From assembly GCF_000420785.1 (NCBI RefSeq), contig NZ_ATVP01000003.1, positions 124,001-188,000 on the forward strand: a stretch of 64,000 bases of DNA, in the 5' to 3' direction. Below the pieces are notes generated by a model. It was not told where the DNA came from. It did not search any database and was given only the letters and a program-made list of their open reading frames with translations. Source of the stretch: Streptococcus hyovaginalis DSM 12219. GTDB taxonomy: Bacteria > Bacillota > Bacilli > Lactobacillales > Streptococcaceae. The position numbers and the translations under genes were made by a program. Numbering within the stretch: the stretch's first letter is position 1; every line of letters starts with the position of its first letter. Of this stretch, positions 53,745 through 63,400 are shown in pieces.

Positions 53745-53942
53745 AAATAAAGATTATAAATTACTTGTGGGCTAGTGGATATGGTCTGCACCCGCCTGTG
53801 GGCTCCGCACTCAGTTCAAACTGTTTGTTGAGAAAAAGAATAGCAGGACTGCCTACCCTTGAGGAATAGATAGGGCATATCTAGCGTGAGGTGAAACTCA
53901 ATACGTGGAAGAGAAGGAAGCACCTGCTTCCTTCTCTTTTTT
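53745..53942 (+). ncRNA. Unassigned structured RNA (leader or sRNA) with intrinsic terminator
   Basis: About 198 nt lie between a perfect promoter and a strong terminator (arms 53910-53921 and 53926-53937, then T run), with no ORF bearing a ribosome site. An 8-nt TGTGGGCT repeat occurs at 53766 and 53797. Hairpins are possible at 53810-53832 (CTCA..CAAA/TTTG..TGAG) and 53885-53905 (CGT-GAG/CTC-ACG). The terminator lies 15 nt before the next gene, with that gene's ribosome site right after the T run, so it could be an attenuating 5' leader. It has no T-box motif. I do not recognise the family. Confidence 0.6.
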
Positions 53943-53956
53943 AGGAGAAAAATAAA

Positions 53957-54592
53957 ATGACATATACTTTGGAATGGCTCGAGACCTTTGATGGAGAGAT
54001 TGATATTCTCAATGTCGATATGTCTTGTTTGGCCAATACTATTGAGAAATATGTTTCTCAGTACAAATACGTTTATCAGACAAATATGGAGAACTATCCT
54101 GAAATTGTTCTCTCCGTCCCAAATTCCTCTATTCCCCATCTATTAGGATTATCAAGAGATCATCATGTCAATTTACCAACTAATAATGCAGGGAGTATTT
54201 TTGAAGGATTAAAGGATGATTGGACATTGCAGCGTCTAAATAAGGCTGATAATGGATGGTTTAGTGAAAATAAATTCAAAATCGTTGGCACATTACTACT
54301 TTATCAAATGTTACATGTGATGGAATGTAAATTTTATACAACGGATGGTATTTTGAATAGAAAAGTTGGTAAACGATTTAGAAGAGATAATATTTATTTT
54401 GTGGTCTTCAAATTAAGTAATGGTATTAGTTATACCGTTGAATTATCACATGAACAAGGAAATCAATACTTTCCAAGAAGTCTTAAAATCAACGACACCT
54501 TAATTACAAATTGTAGAGAAATAGAGCTGAAACTTGTTGACAAGAAACGCTTTAAGACTGCTAAAGTTAGAAAGGTTAATTGGCCGTCTTAA
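53957..54592 (+). CDS. Protein of unknown function, possibly PBECR4-type nuclease
   Basis: A 211-residue soluble protein with no membrane segment. The SIPHLLGLSRDHHVNLP stretch (about 55-71) and the later YTTDG-RRDNIYFVVFKLSNG block (about 115-155) recall the PBECR4 family, putative RNases of phage polyvalent proteins; this is a tentative recollection, and the nuclease activity is unproven. It lies behind the structured leader and before the adhesin gene, with its own terminator. If it is a toxin, no antitoxin gene is evident nearby. Confidence 0.55.
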   Translation: MTYTLEWLETFDGEIDILNVDMSCLANTIEKYVSQYKYVYQTNMENYPEIVLSVPNSSIPHLLGLSRDHHVNLPTNNAGSIFEGLKDDWTLQRLNKADNGWFSENKFKIVGTLLLYQMLHVMECKFYTTDGILNRKVGKRFRRDNIYFVVFKLSNGISYTVELSHEQGNQYFPRSLKINDTLITNCREIELKLVDKKRFKTAKVRKVNWPS

Positions 54593-54619
54593 TGTAAAAA
54601 TTGATATGCTGATAATCAG

Positions 54620-54647
54620 GTCATCCACTTTTATGGGTGGCTTTTTT
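54620..54647 (+). terminator. Terminator after the PBECR4-like gene
   Basis: GTCATCCA/TGGGTGGC stem (two wobbles) is followed by six T. Confidence 0.65.
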
Positions 54648-54750
54648 CTTTTCCCTGAACTGATTGTGATAACAAAATCAAGCCTTCTTTTTTATGATGA
54701 GGAAAGAGTGACAGTTTGTTGCTACATAAAAAAGAAAAGAAGGACTATTT

Positions 54751-57700
54751 ATGACCAAAACATGTAATCATCACATTCTTGTCAATCAGGAAAAAGGCGA
54801 GAAACACGTCTTTCGCAAGAGTAAAAAATATCGCACTCTATGTTCCGTTGCCCTTGGAACTATGGTGACCGGTGTTGTTGCTTGGGGAGGTACGGTTGCA
54901 CATGCTGATGAAGTCACATCATCAGTTGACACCGCCATTCAACGAACGGAGAATCCAGCCACAAATTTACCAGAAGCACAGCCAAACCCTGTATCTGAAC
55001 AAACTGAAAGTTTAGCGTTAACTGGACAATCTAACGGTGCAATTGCAGTCACCGTACCACATGATACGGTAACAAAAGCAGTTGAAGAGGCAAAGGTTGC
55101 AGGTGTTTCTACGGTTGAAGATAGCCCAATGGATTTGGGAAATACAAGATCTGCGGCAGAAACCAACCAACAAATTTCAAAAGCTGAAGCAGATGCCCAA
55201 AACCAAGTTGAGGCTATCAATGAAGTCACTAAAACCTACAAAGCTGACAAAGCGACATACGAATCGAATAAAGCCCGCATTGAACAAGAAAATAAGGAGC
55301 TGTCACAGGCCTACGAAGGGGCCAACCAAACTGGTAAAGAGACAAATGCTTGGGTTGATACCAAAGTCAATGACCTAAAAAGTCGGTATGTAGATGCTGA
55401 TGTGACAGTAATTGAACAAGTAGTTTCATCAGGAAATGGGACATCTGTACTTGACTATACAAACTATGGCAAGGCTGTTGAAACCATTCAATCAACTAAC
55501 GAACAAGCTGTAGCAGATTATCTAACAAAGAAAACAAAGGCAGATGATATTGTTGCGAAAAATCAGGCCATTCAAAAAGAAAATGAAGCTGGACTTGCTA
55601 AGGCAAAGGCAGATAATGAAGCCATTGAAAGGCGTAATCAGGCTGGTCAAGCAGCTGTTGATGCTGAAAACCGTGCAGGTCAAGCCGCAGTAGATCAAGC
55701 TAATAAGGAGAAACAACAATTCGTTTCAGATCGTGCAGCCGAGATTGAAGCCATTACCAAACGTAATAAAGAAAAAGAAGCCGCAGCCAGAAAAGAGAAT
55801 GAAGCGATTGATGCCTATAATGCCAAAGAAATGGAACGCTATCAACGTGACTTGGCCGAGATTTCAAAAGGTGAAGAAGGTTATATTTCTGAAGCCCTTG
55901 CTCAAGCCCTCAATCTCAATAACGGTGAGCCACAAGCACAACATGGAGCAATTACCCGAAATCCTAATCAGATCATTTCAACTGGTGATGCCATGCTGGG
56001 TGGCTACTCAAGAATTTTGGATTCAACAGGATTCTTTGTCTATGACAGCTTCAAAACAGGTGAGACTCTTAGTTTTAACTATCAAAATCTCCAAAATGCA
56101 CGATTTGATGGGAAAAAGATTAGTCGTGTGACTTACGATATTACCAACCTTGTATCACCAGCTGGAACCAATGCCGTGAAATTGGTTGTACCAAACGATC
56201 CCACAGAGGGTTTTATTGCCTATCGAAATGACGGAAATGGTGACTGGCGAACAGACAAGATGGAGTTTCGTGTAGTTGCTAAGTATTTCTTGGAAGACGG
56301 AACGCAGGTCACTTTTTCTAAAGAGAAACCAGGTGTCTTCACGCATTCTTCCCTGAATCATAATGACATTGGTTTAGAATATGTTAAAGATTCAACTGGG
56401 AAATTTGTGCCGATTAATGGTTCAACCGTTCAAGTGACTAATGAAGGTCTGGCCCGTTCGTTGGGTTCCAACCGTGCAAGCGATTTGAATTTACCTGAAG
56501 AATGGGATACCACATCAAGTCGTTATGCTTATAAAGGAGCTATTGTCTCAACGGTCACATCAGGCAATACCTATACAGTCACCTTTGGGCAAGGCGATAT
56601 GCCACAGAATGTTGGATTGTCTTACTGGTTTGCCTTAAATACCCTACCAGTGGCACGTACAGTAACACCATATAGTCCCAAACCTCATGTAACGGTGGAA
56701 CTTGAACCCATTCCAGAACCTATTACGGTAACACCAGATATCTATACACCAAAAACATTTACACCAGAAAAGCCTGTAACCTTCACACCAAAGCCTTTGG
56801 AAGAAGTAGTGCAGCCTAGTCTGTCCTTGACCAAAGTAACCTTACCTGTCAAACTTATTCCAAAAGAACTTCCAACGCCACCACAAGTACCCACTGTCCA
56901 TTATCATGCGTACCGTTTGACGACAACTCCAGAGATTATGAAAGAAGTGGTCAATAGTGACCAAGCTAATCTTCATGAGAAAACTGTCGCAAAAGATTCA
57001 ACGGTGATTTATCCCTTAACAGTTGATGTCTTATCGCCCAATCGTGCCCAAACGACTAGTCTCATTTTTGAGGACTACTTGCCTGCTGGTTACCTCTTTG
57101 ATAAGGAAACAACACAAAAAAAGAATGGAAACTATGTCCTTAGCTTTGATGAGACTAAGAATTTTGTGACCTTGACCGCAAAGGAAAACTTGTTGCAGGA
57201 GGTAAATAAAGATTTAACCAAGGTTTATCAACTGAACGCTCCAAAACTCTATGGTTCTGTTCAAAATGATGGGGCAACCTATTCCAATAGTTACAAACTC
57301 CTTTTGAACAAGGGTACAATCAATGCTTACACAGTCACTTCAAATGTTGTAACGGTTCGTACACCAGGTGATGGGGAGACAACCACGCTCATTACACCAG
57401 ATAAAAACAATGAAAATGCGGATGGTGTCCTCATTAATGACACGGTCGTAGCCCTTGGCACAATCAACCACTACCAATTGATTTGGGATTTGGACCAGTA
57501 TCATGGAGATCGTTCTGCTAAAGACACAATTGCACGAGGCTTCTTCTTTGTGGACGACTACCCAGAGGAAGTGCTTGATGTGGTGGAAAATGGCACGGCT
57601 ATTACAACCCTTGACGGTCAGAAGGTATCAGGAATTACGGTTAAAAACTATGCTTCCCTATATGAAGCCCCTAAAGACCTTCAAGATAAATTGGCTCGTG

Positions 57701-59646
57701 CTAAGATTACACCAACAGGTGCCTTTCAAGTCTTTTTGCCGGATGACAACCAAGCCTTTTATGACCAGTATGTTCAAACAGGAACTTCTTTAGCTCTTTT
57801 GACCAAAATGATGGTGAAAGATAGTCTCTATGATCAAACTAAGACCTATACAAACAAGGCTTATCAAGTTGATTTTGGAAATGGCTATGAAACCAAGGAA
57901 GTGACCAACACCCTTGTTTCTCCAGAACCCAAGAAACAGAACCTCAATAAAGACAAAGTGGACATCAATGGGAAGCCCATGCTAGTGGGAACTCAAAATC
58001 ACTATACTCTCTCATGGGACTTGGACCAATACCGAGGGATTAAAGCAGACAACACTCAGATTGCACAAGGTTTTTACTTTGTGGATGATTATCCAGAAGA
58101 AGCTTTACTGCCGGATGAAGCAGCTATTCAGTTTGTCACATCTGATGGTAAAACAGTTTCAGGAATCATGGTGAAGGCTTATTCTCGATTATCAGAAGCT
58201 CCTAACTCCTTACAAGCAGCCCTTTCGAAACAAAAAATTCAGCCTAAAGGAGCTTTTCAAGTTTTCATGCCTAAGGACCCACAAGCCTTTTTTGAATCTT
58301 ATGTGACCAAGGGGGAGAATATTATCATCGTTACTCCGATGACGGTTTTGGAAACCATGCTTAATTCAGGGAAGTCTTATGAAAACGTGGCTTATCAGGT
58401 GGACTTTGGGCAAGCCTATGAAACCAACACGGTTACCAATTTTGTCCCTAAAGTAACTCCACATAAGTCTAATACCAATCAAGAAGGTATTTCAATTGAT
58501 GGAAAGACTGTCCTTCCGAATACAGTCAATTATTACAAAATTGTCTTGGATTACAGTCAATACAAGGACATGGTCGTGACGGATGATGTTCTTGCCAAGG
58601 GATTTTACATGGTAGATGATTACCCAGAAGAAGCCCTTACCCTAATTCCTGATGGCATTCAAGTTTTGGATAAGGATGGCAATCGTGTATCTGGTATCTC
58701 TGTCAGCACCTACGCTAGTTTGTCAGAAGCTCCGAAAGTTGTTCAAGATGCCATGGCTAAACGTCAGTTTACACCTAAAGGAGCCATTCAAGTTCTTAGT
58801 AGCGATGATCCAAAAGCCTTTTATGAGACCTATGTGAAGACTGGTCAAACCTTAGTGGTCACGCTTCCGATGACGGTAAAAAATGAGTCGACCAAAACAG
58901 GTGGTCAGTATGAAAATACAGCCTATCAGATTGATTTTGGCTTGGCCTATGTCACGGAAACAGTGGTCAATAATGTTCCCAAACTAGACCCACAAAAAGA
59001 TGTGGTGATTGACTTGTCTCATAAAGATGACAGCCTTGACGGGAAAGAAGTGGCCTTGCATCAAACCTTTAACTATCGCTTGGTTGGAGCGATGATTCCA
59101 AGCAATCGTGCGACTGATTTATTTGAATATGGTTTTGAAGATAACTATGATGAAAAGCATGATGAGTACAATGGTGTTTACCGCAGCTATCTGATGACGG
59201 ATGTCACCCTCAAAGACGGTTCTGTCTTAAAAGAAGGAACGGAAGTCACGAAATATACCTTGCAACAAGTGGATACAGAAAATGGCCTAGTGTCAATTTC
59301 ATTTGATAAATCCTTCTTAGAGACTGTCTCTGATGATTCAGCCTTTCAGGCAGATGTTTACCTTCAAATGAAACGGATTACGGCTGGTCAGGTTGAGAAT
59401 ACCTATCTCCATACAGTGAATGGCTATGTCATCAGCTCAAATACAGTTGTAACACATACACCTCAACCTGAAGAACCAAGTCCAAATCAACCCACACCAC
59501 CTCAACCACCAATTGAGACTATTGAACCGCCTGTTCCAGCAAGCGTTTTGCCAAATACAGGGGAACAGGAATCCCTTTTGGGCTTGATTGGTGCTGGGAT
59601 TTTACTTGGTACGGCTTATGGACTTAAGAAAAAGGAGGAGAAGTAG
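54751..59646 (+). CDS. Antigen I/II family cell-wall adhesin
   Basis: Surface adhesin of 1631 residues. A signal peptide (about 25-53, ending HADE) is followed by an Ala-rich helical A region (about 120-375, with a short set of heptad-like repeats), a GbpC/antigen I/II V domain (about 390-632), a short proline-rich segment (about 645-705) and C-terminal isopeptide-type domains. Three repeats of about 165-180 residues carry the FVDDYPEE (third: MVDDYPEE) motif (about 890-1410). LPNTG is near 1600, then a hydrophobic anchor and a basic tail. The A and P regions are much shorter than in oral-streptococcal AgI/II, so the stalk is probably shorter. It binds host glycoproteins or other bacteria in relatives; it may promote mating aggregates as PrgB does. 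Confidence 0.93.
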   Translation: MTKTCNHHILVNQEKGEKHVFRKSKKYRTLCSVALGTMVTGVVAWGGTVAHADEVTSSVDTAIQRTENPATNLPEAQPNPVSEQTESLALTGQSNGAIAVTVPHDTVTKAVEEAKVAGVSTVEDSPMDLGNTRSAAETNQQISKAEADAQNQVEAINEVTKTYKADKATYESNKARIEQENKELSQAYEGANQTGKETNAWVDTKVNDLKSRYVDADVTVIEQVVSSGNGTSVLDYTNYGKAVETIQSTNEQAVADYLTKKTKADDIVAKNQAIQKENEAGLAKAKADNEAIERRNQAGQAAVDAENRAGQAAVDQANKEKQQFVSDRAAEIEAITKRNKEKEAAARKENEAIDAYNAKEMERYQRDLAEISKGEEGYISEALAQALNLNNGEPQAQHGAITRNPNQIISTGDAMLGGYSRILDSTGFFVYDSFKTGETLSFNYQNLQNARFDGKKISRVTYDITNLVSPAGTNAVKLVVPNDPTEGFIAYRNDGNGDWRTDKMEFRVVAKYFLEDGTQVTFSKEKPGVFTHSSLNHNDIGLEYVKDSTGKFVPINGSTVQVTNEGLARSLGSNRASDLNLPEEWDTTSSRYAYKGAIVSTVTSGNTYTVTFGQGDMPQNVGLSYWFALNTLPVARTVTPYSPKPHVTVELEPIPEPITVTPDIYTPKTFTPEKPVTFTPKPLEEVVQPSLSLTKVTLPVKLIPKELPTPPQVPTVHYHAYRLTTTPEIMKEVVNSDQANLHEKTVAKDSTVIYPLTVDVLSPNRAQTTSLIFEDYLPAGYLFDKETTQKKNGNYVLSFDETKNFVTLTAKENLLQEVNKDLTKVYQLNAPKLYGSVQNDGATYSNSYKLLLNKGTINAYTVTSNVVTVRTPGDGETTTLITPDKNNENADGVLINDTVVALGTINHYQLIWDLDQYHGDRSAKDTIARGFFFVDDYPEEVLDVVENGTAITTLDGQKVSGITVKNYASLYEAPKDLQDKLARAKITPTGAFQVFLPDDNQAFYDQYVQTGTSLALLTKMMVKDSLYDQTKTYTNKAYQVDFGNGYETKEVTNTLVSPEPKKQNLNKDKVDINGKPMLVGTQNHYTLSWDLDQYRGIKADNTQIAQGFYFVDDYPEEALLPDEAAIQFVTSDGKTVSGIMVKAYSRLSEAPNSLQAALSKQKIQPKGAFQVFMPKDPQAFFESYVTKGENIIIVTPMTVLETMLNSGKSYENVAYQVDFGQAYETNTVTNFVPKVTPHKSNTNQEGISIDGKTVLPNTVNYYKIVLDYSQYKDMVVTDDVLAKGFYMVDDYPEEALTLIPDGIQVLDKDGNRVSGISVSTYASLSEAPKVVQDAMAKRQFTPKGAIQVLSSDDPKAFYETYVKTGQTLVVTLPMTVKNESTKTGGQYENTAYQIDFGLAYVTETVVNNVPKLDPQKDVVIDLSHKDDSLDGKEVALHQTFNYRLVGAMIPSNRATDLFEYGFEDNYDEKHDEYNGVYRSYLMTDVTLKDGSVLKEGTEVTKYTLQQVDTENGLVSISFDKSFLETVSDDSAFQADVYLQMKRITAGQVENTYLHTVNGYVISSNTVVTHTPQPEEPSPNQPTPPQPPIETIEPPVPASVLPNTGEQESLLGLIGAGILLGTAYGLKKKEEK
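57421..58960 (+). repeat. Three tandem C-domain repeats in the antigen I/II gene
   Basis: Copies begin near 57421, 57958 and 58489 (period about 535 nt). Each encodes NGx-VxNTxxYxxxxDxxQY..VDDYPEE..QVFxxxDxxAFyxxYVxxG..YxNxxYQVDFGxxYxT. They have diverged enough that recombination between them is unlikely. Confidence 0.8.
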
Positions 59647-59838
59647 ATGAATTCGAAAACCATTTATGAAAAGGATTCAGACCAGGATGGTCTGACAGAT
59701 GCTCAGGAAATAGCTTTGGGAACCAATCCGCAGTCTGTTGACACAGATGGTGATGGTCAAGCTGATTTAGAAGAGCTACAATCTGGACATTCACCACTAG
59801 TCCCACAAAAGGAGTTGTGTGATGGCTTGGAACTTTGA
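59647..59838 (+). CDS. Small protein with thrombospondin type 3-like Ca-binding repeats
   Basis: A 63-residue protein with two DxDxDG-type loops: DSDQDGLTDAQE (about 10-21) and DTDGDGQADLEE (about 32-43). These resemble TSP3/dockerin calcium loops. It has no signal peptide and begins at the first base after the adhesin stop codon, with a ribosome site inside that gene; its stop lies 17 nt into the next gene. The role is unknown. Confidence 0.7.
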   Translation: MNSKTIYEKDSDQDGLTDAQEIALGTNPQSVDTDGDGQADLEELQSGHSPLVPQKELCDGLEL

Positions 59839-60373
59839 CACCATGAAAGAGGCTTTGTCTGAAATGGAGAAGGTCGATTACCAAGAGTTTATCAAAGCCT
59901 TTCTCTCTTTGGAATTAAGTATTTCTGATAGAACAATCCTCAATCAGGTTTATCAAGATTATATGGATGAGGATGACCTATCCTTGATTAGTGATGAGCT
60001 ACGAGTTAAAGTTGATAGTTATCAGGATGAAGTGCAGGTAGATATGACTGACATTCTGGAAAAGTTGTACCGAACAGGTGAAGGCTCTAGTTTTATTATG
60101 GATTTAATGTACTCAAATAATCTTTCAGACACCTTGGAACAGTATGAGGTTTTGGATAGTGACGATTATTCACCACTTAGCCTTGAAACCTTACAGGCCA
60201 TGATTCAACAGGACTTGGCTATTTCCAGTCAGGATTATTTTGGAGATTTGGTTCACCTTGCCTTGCAAAAAGATTTACTAGACCAGAAAAGTCATTTCTT
60301 ACAACACTATGTGGCAACTGTAATGGAAGGTATTCCACAAGAAAGAGACCAACGAGCCTTGGTCCTAGATTAA
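59822..60373 (+). CDS. Strongly acidic element protein of unknown function
   Basis: A 183-residue soluble, mostly helical protein with about 39 Asp/Glu against about 12 Lys/Arg (my count). I recognise no family. The charge is similar to that of DNA-mimic anti-restriction proteins, which is only a speculation. ATG 59822 follows AAAGGAG; a strong terminator comes directly after the stop. Confidence 0.6.
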   Translation: MAWNFDTMKEALSEMEKVDYQEFIKAFLSLELSISDRTILNQVYQDYMDEDDLSLISDELRVKVDSYQDEVQVDMTDILEKLYRTGEGSSFIMDLMYSNNLSDTLEQYEVLDSDDYSPLSLETLQAMIQQDLAISSQDYFGDLVHLALQKDLLDQKSHFLQHYVATVMEGIPQERDQRALVLD

Positions 60374-60376
60374 CGC

Positions 60377-60407
60377 AAAGGGCTGAGAAAAACTCTCAGC
60401 CCTTTTA
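60377..60407 (+). terminator. Terminator before the giant methylase/helicase gene
   Basis: A perfect 12-bp stem AAAGGGCTGAGA/TCTCAGCCCTTT with a 5-6-nt loop is followed by T residues. Confidence 0.8.
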
Positions 60408-60421
60408 AAATGGGAGGGAAA

Positions 60422-63400
60422 ATGAATCAAGAAGTCTTACTACAAATGATGAGAGCCACCATTCCTCGTGATAGAGCCTTGCTTGAGGCGTTTTTATATT
60501 ACCAAGCAGAGCATTTTGATGAGGAGTGGGATAGTCTTATTCGTCAGTTTTTATCCAATAGGAAAGAAATTAAGAAATCTGTTCAGGTACTTCACTTTGA
60601 GACAGATGTTTCAGCTTTTGTCCAGGCTAGTCCTTATGATACTGCTCATGATCTATTGACCTATACACAAGTATTCGGCCAAACTGGTCTCCAAAAACTC
60701 GACAAACTATCGCCGTCTGAAAAAGACTTGGTGATTGAAGTGGCCTTGTTCAATCTGGCCACTCGTTTTCAACTATTAGACTCAAATGGACACTACCAAA
60801 CTATTTCACCAGATTCACTCTTACAAAAGAGTAGGGGAGCTAATTTGGTCAATGTGTATCGTGTGGCTAATAATTTAGCGGATCGAATCAGCCGAGATAT
60901 TGAGCAGTTTCTCTTGACTTACGAGCCTGAGCTTGAAACAAGAGTTGATGAAACTGTTCTAGAAAATGAAGAAACTGTTGATGAGCACAAAACAAGTGTT
61001 CATCAGGGAATATCATTTAGAGAAGAGGGCTCTCTCATCATTGCTAGTTTGGATGTAGATTTGTCTCAACTAGATGTTCAAACAGGAAAAACCAGTCATC
61101 TGCCAGCCTATGAAGAGTTGTCATTACGACGTAAATTTGAGATTCTAACTTATTTTGACCAAATTCGTAATGAACGTTCCAAAGTCCCAAGTTTTAGACG
61201 AGGTGATTTTGATACTGATATGGAAATGATACCAGTCTTTGAGGGAGAAGAGTTACTAACCTATCTAGAGGCTAATGGTAGTCCCTATGAGCTGAAACGA
61301 ACGCTGACTACAGTCGAAGAAAAGGAATTAGAAAAAATTGGACAAGCTATTAGGATAGAAAATCAAAAAAAATTGACTCAGCTAGGGATTGATTTATCTC
61401 AGTTTGACCCAGACCGAGTCGGTATTTTATTGGATGCAATAGGTCGTTTTCGTTTAAAAAATGCGGACCTTGCTTTATTAGGTGGTTATCCCAAAGCCTC
61501 GGTAACTCAACTAGCCCTTGCGACAGAACTACTCCAAATGGGACTAAGTCATGAAAAGGTTGAATTTTTCTTTGGTAGCCAGCTTTCCATTGAAGAGTTG
61601 CGACAAGTTGCCTACGCCTTTTTACACCAAGAACTCAGCAGAGAAGATGCGGAGTATTTTGAAAAAGATAAGGGCAACCAGCCAGATTTGACCTTTAGAA
61701 ATTGGAAGAACAAGCTAGAGAAAGCTGAGAGAAAAGAAGTAGTTGATGAAGAATTTGCGGAAAATCCACTAGTCCAGAGAGTATTGGACACTTATCCTCT
61801 GGGGTCATTGGTTTCCTATAAGGGACAGGACTTTGATGTCATGTCGGTCAGCGATGCTCGATTGAACGGTTTGATTCGGATTGAGTTAGTCAATGACTTT
61901 TCGGATATCATTGAACAAAATCCAGTTCTTTATTTGAGGACCTGGGAAGAAGTCAGTCAGGCACTTCATCAGCCAAAGGCAGAACCACAAACAGAATTAG
62001 AAGAAGCGGACCAAGAACTAAATCTTTTTTCATTTCTGGAAGAGGAGCCAGTTCAGAGTATTGGACTATTGGAACCAGATGGTTCAGAAAAAGGTCATAA
62101 CGATACTGATCTTGAAGAAACAGATAATCAAATTCCTGAAGAGGTAGTAGTCGAAACAATTCCAGAGATTCCAGTAACGGACTTTTATTTTCCAGAAGAT
62201 ATGACGGACTTTTATCCAAAGACTGCTAGAGATAAGGTTGAGACAAACATTGCAGCTATTCGTTTGGTAAAAAATCTAGAAGTAGAGCACCGCAATGCTT
62301 CACCAAGTGAACAAGTACTCCTTGCCAAGTATGTAGGCTGGGGTGGACTTGCCAATGATTTCTTTGATGACTATAATCCAAAATTTTCTAAGGAACGAGA
62401 AGAACTGAAAAGCCTAGTCACAGATAAAGAGTATTCGGATATGAAACAGTCCTCTCTGACAGCCTATTATACAGACCCTGCCCTGATCCGTCAGATGTGG
62501 GATAAGTTGGAAATAGATGGTTTTACAGGTGGCAAAATCCTAGATCCTTCCATGGGAACAGGGAATTTTTTTGCAGCAATGCCCAAACACTTAAGAGAAA
62601 AGAGTGAGTTATATGGTGTGGAATTAGATACTATTACAGGAGCTATTGCCAAACACCTTCATCCCAATAGTCACATTGAAATTAAGGGCTTTGAGACGGT
62701 AGCTTTTAACGACAATAGTTTTGATTTGGTGATTTCAAATGTGCCCTTTGCCAATATACGAATTGCGGATAACAGGTACGATAGGCCTTACATGATTCAT
62801 GACTATTTTGTCAAAAAGTCACTTGATTTGGTCCATGATGGTGGCCAAGTAGCGATTATCTCTTCCACAGGAACTATGGATAAGCGAACAGAAAATATTT
62901 TACAAGATATTCGTGAGACAACTGAATTTCTTGGTGGGGTTCGACTGCCTGATTCTGCCTTTAAGGCCATTGCAGGAACGAGTGTCACAACTGATATGTT
63001 ATTCTTCCAGAAACACTTAGACAAGGAATATGTGTCAGACGACTTAGCCTTTTCAGGTTCCATTCGTTATGAAAAGGATAGTCGCATTTGGCTCAATCCT
63101 TATTTTGATGGGGAATACAATAGCCAGGTGCTAGGAACCTACGAGGTCAGAAATTTTAATGGCGGAACACTTTCTGTTAAAGGGATTAGTGATGACTTGA
63201 TTGCAAGTGTTGAAACAGCTCTACATCAAGTAAAAGCCCCAAGAAAGATTGATAGAAATGAGGTCATCATTAACCCAGATGTGTTGACCAAACAAGTCAT
63301 TGATACCTCCATTCCAGCTGAAATGAGGGAGAATCTAGGTCAGTACAGTTTTGGTTATCAGGGTTCTACAGTTTACTATCGAGATAACAAAGGCATTCGA

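Noticed and set aside
55522..55719. Minus-strand ORFs in the antigen I/II gene
   Set aside because: Shadow of the Ala/Glu-rich helical region; composition is an artefact of antisense reading.
60468..60659. Plus-strand ORF of 63 residues and minus-strand ORFs (61953-63727) inside the giant methylase gene
   Set aside because: They overlap the continuous 1193-codon frame from 60422 and have no ribosome site.
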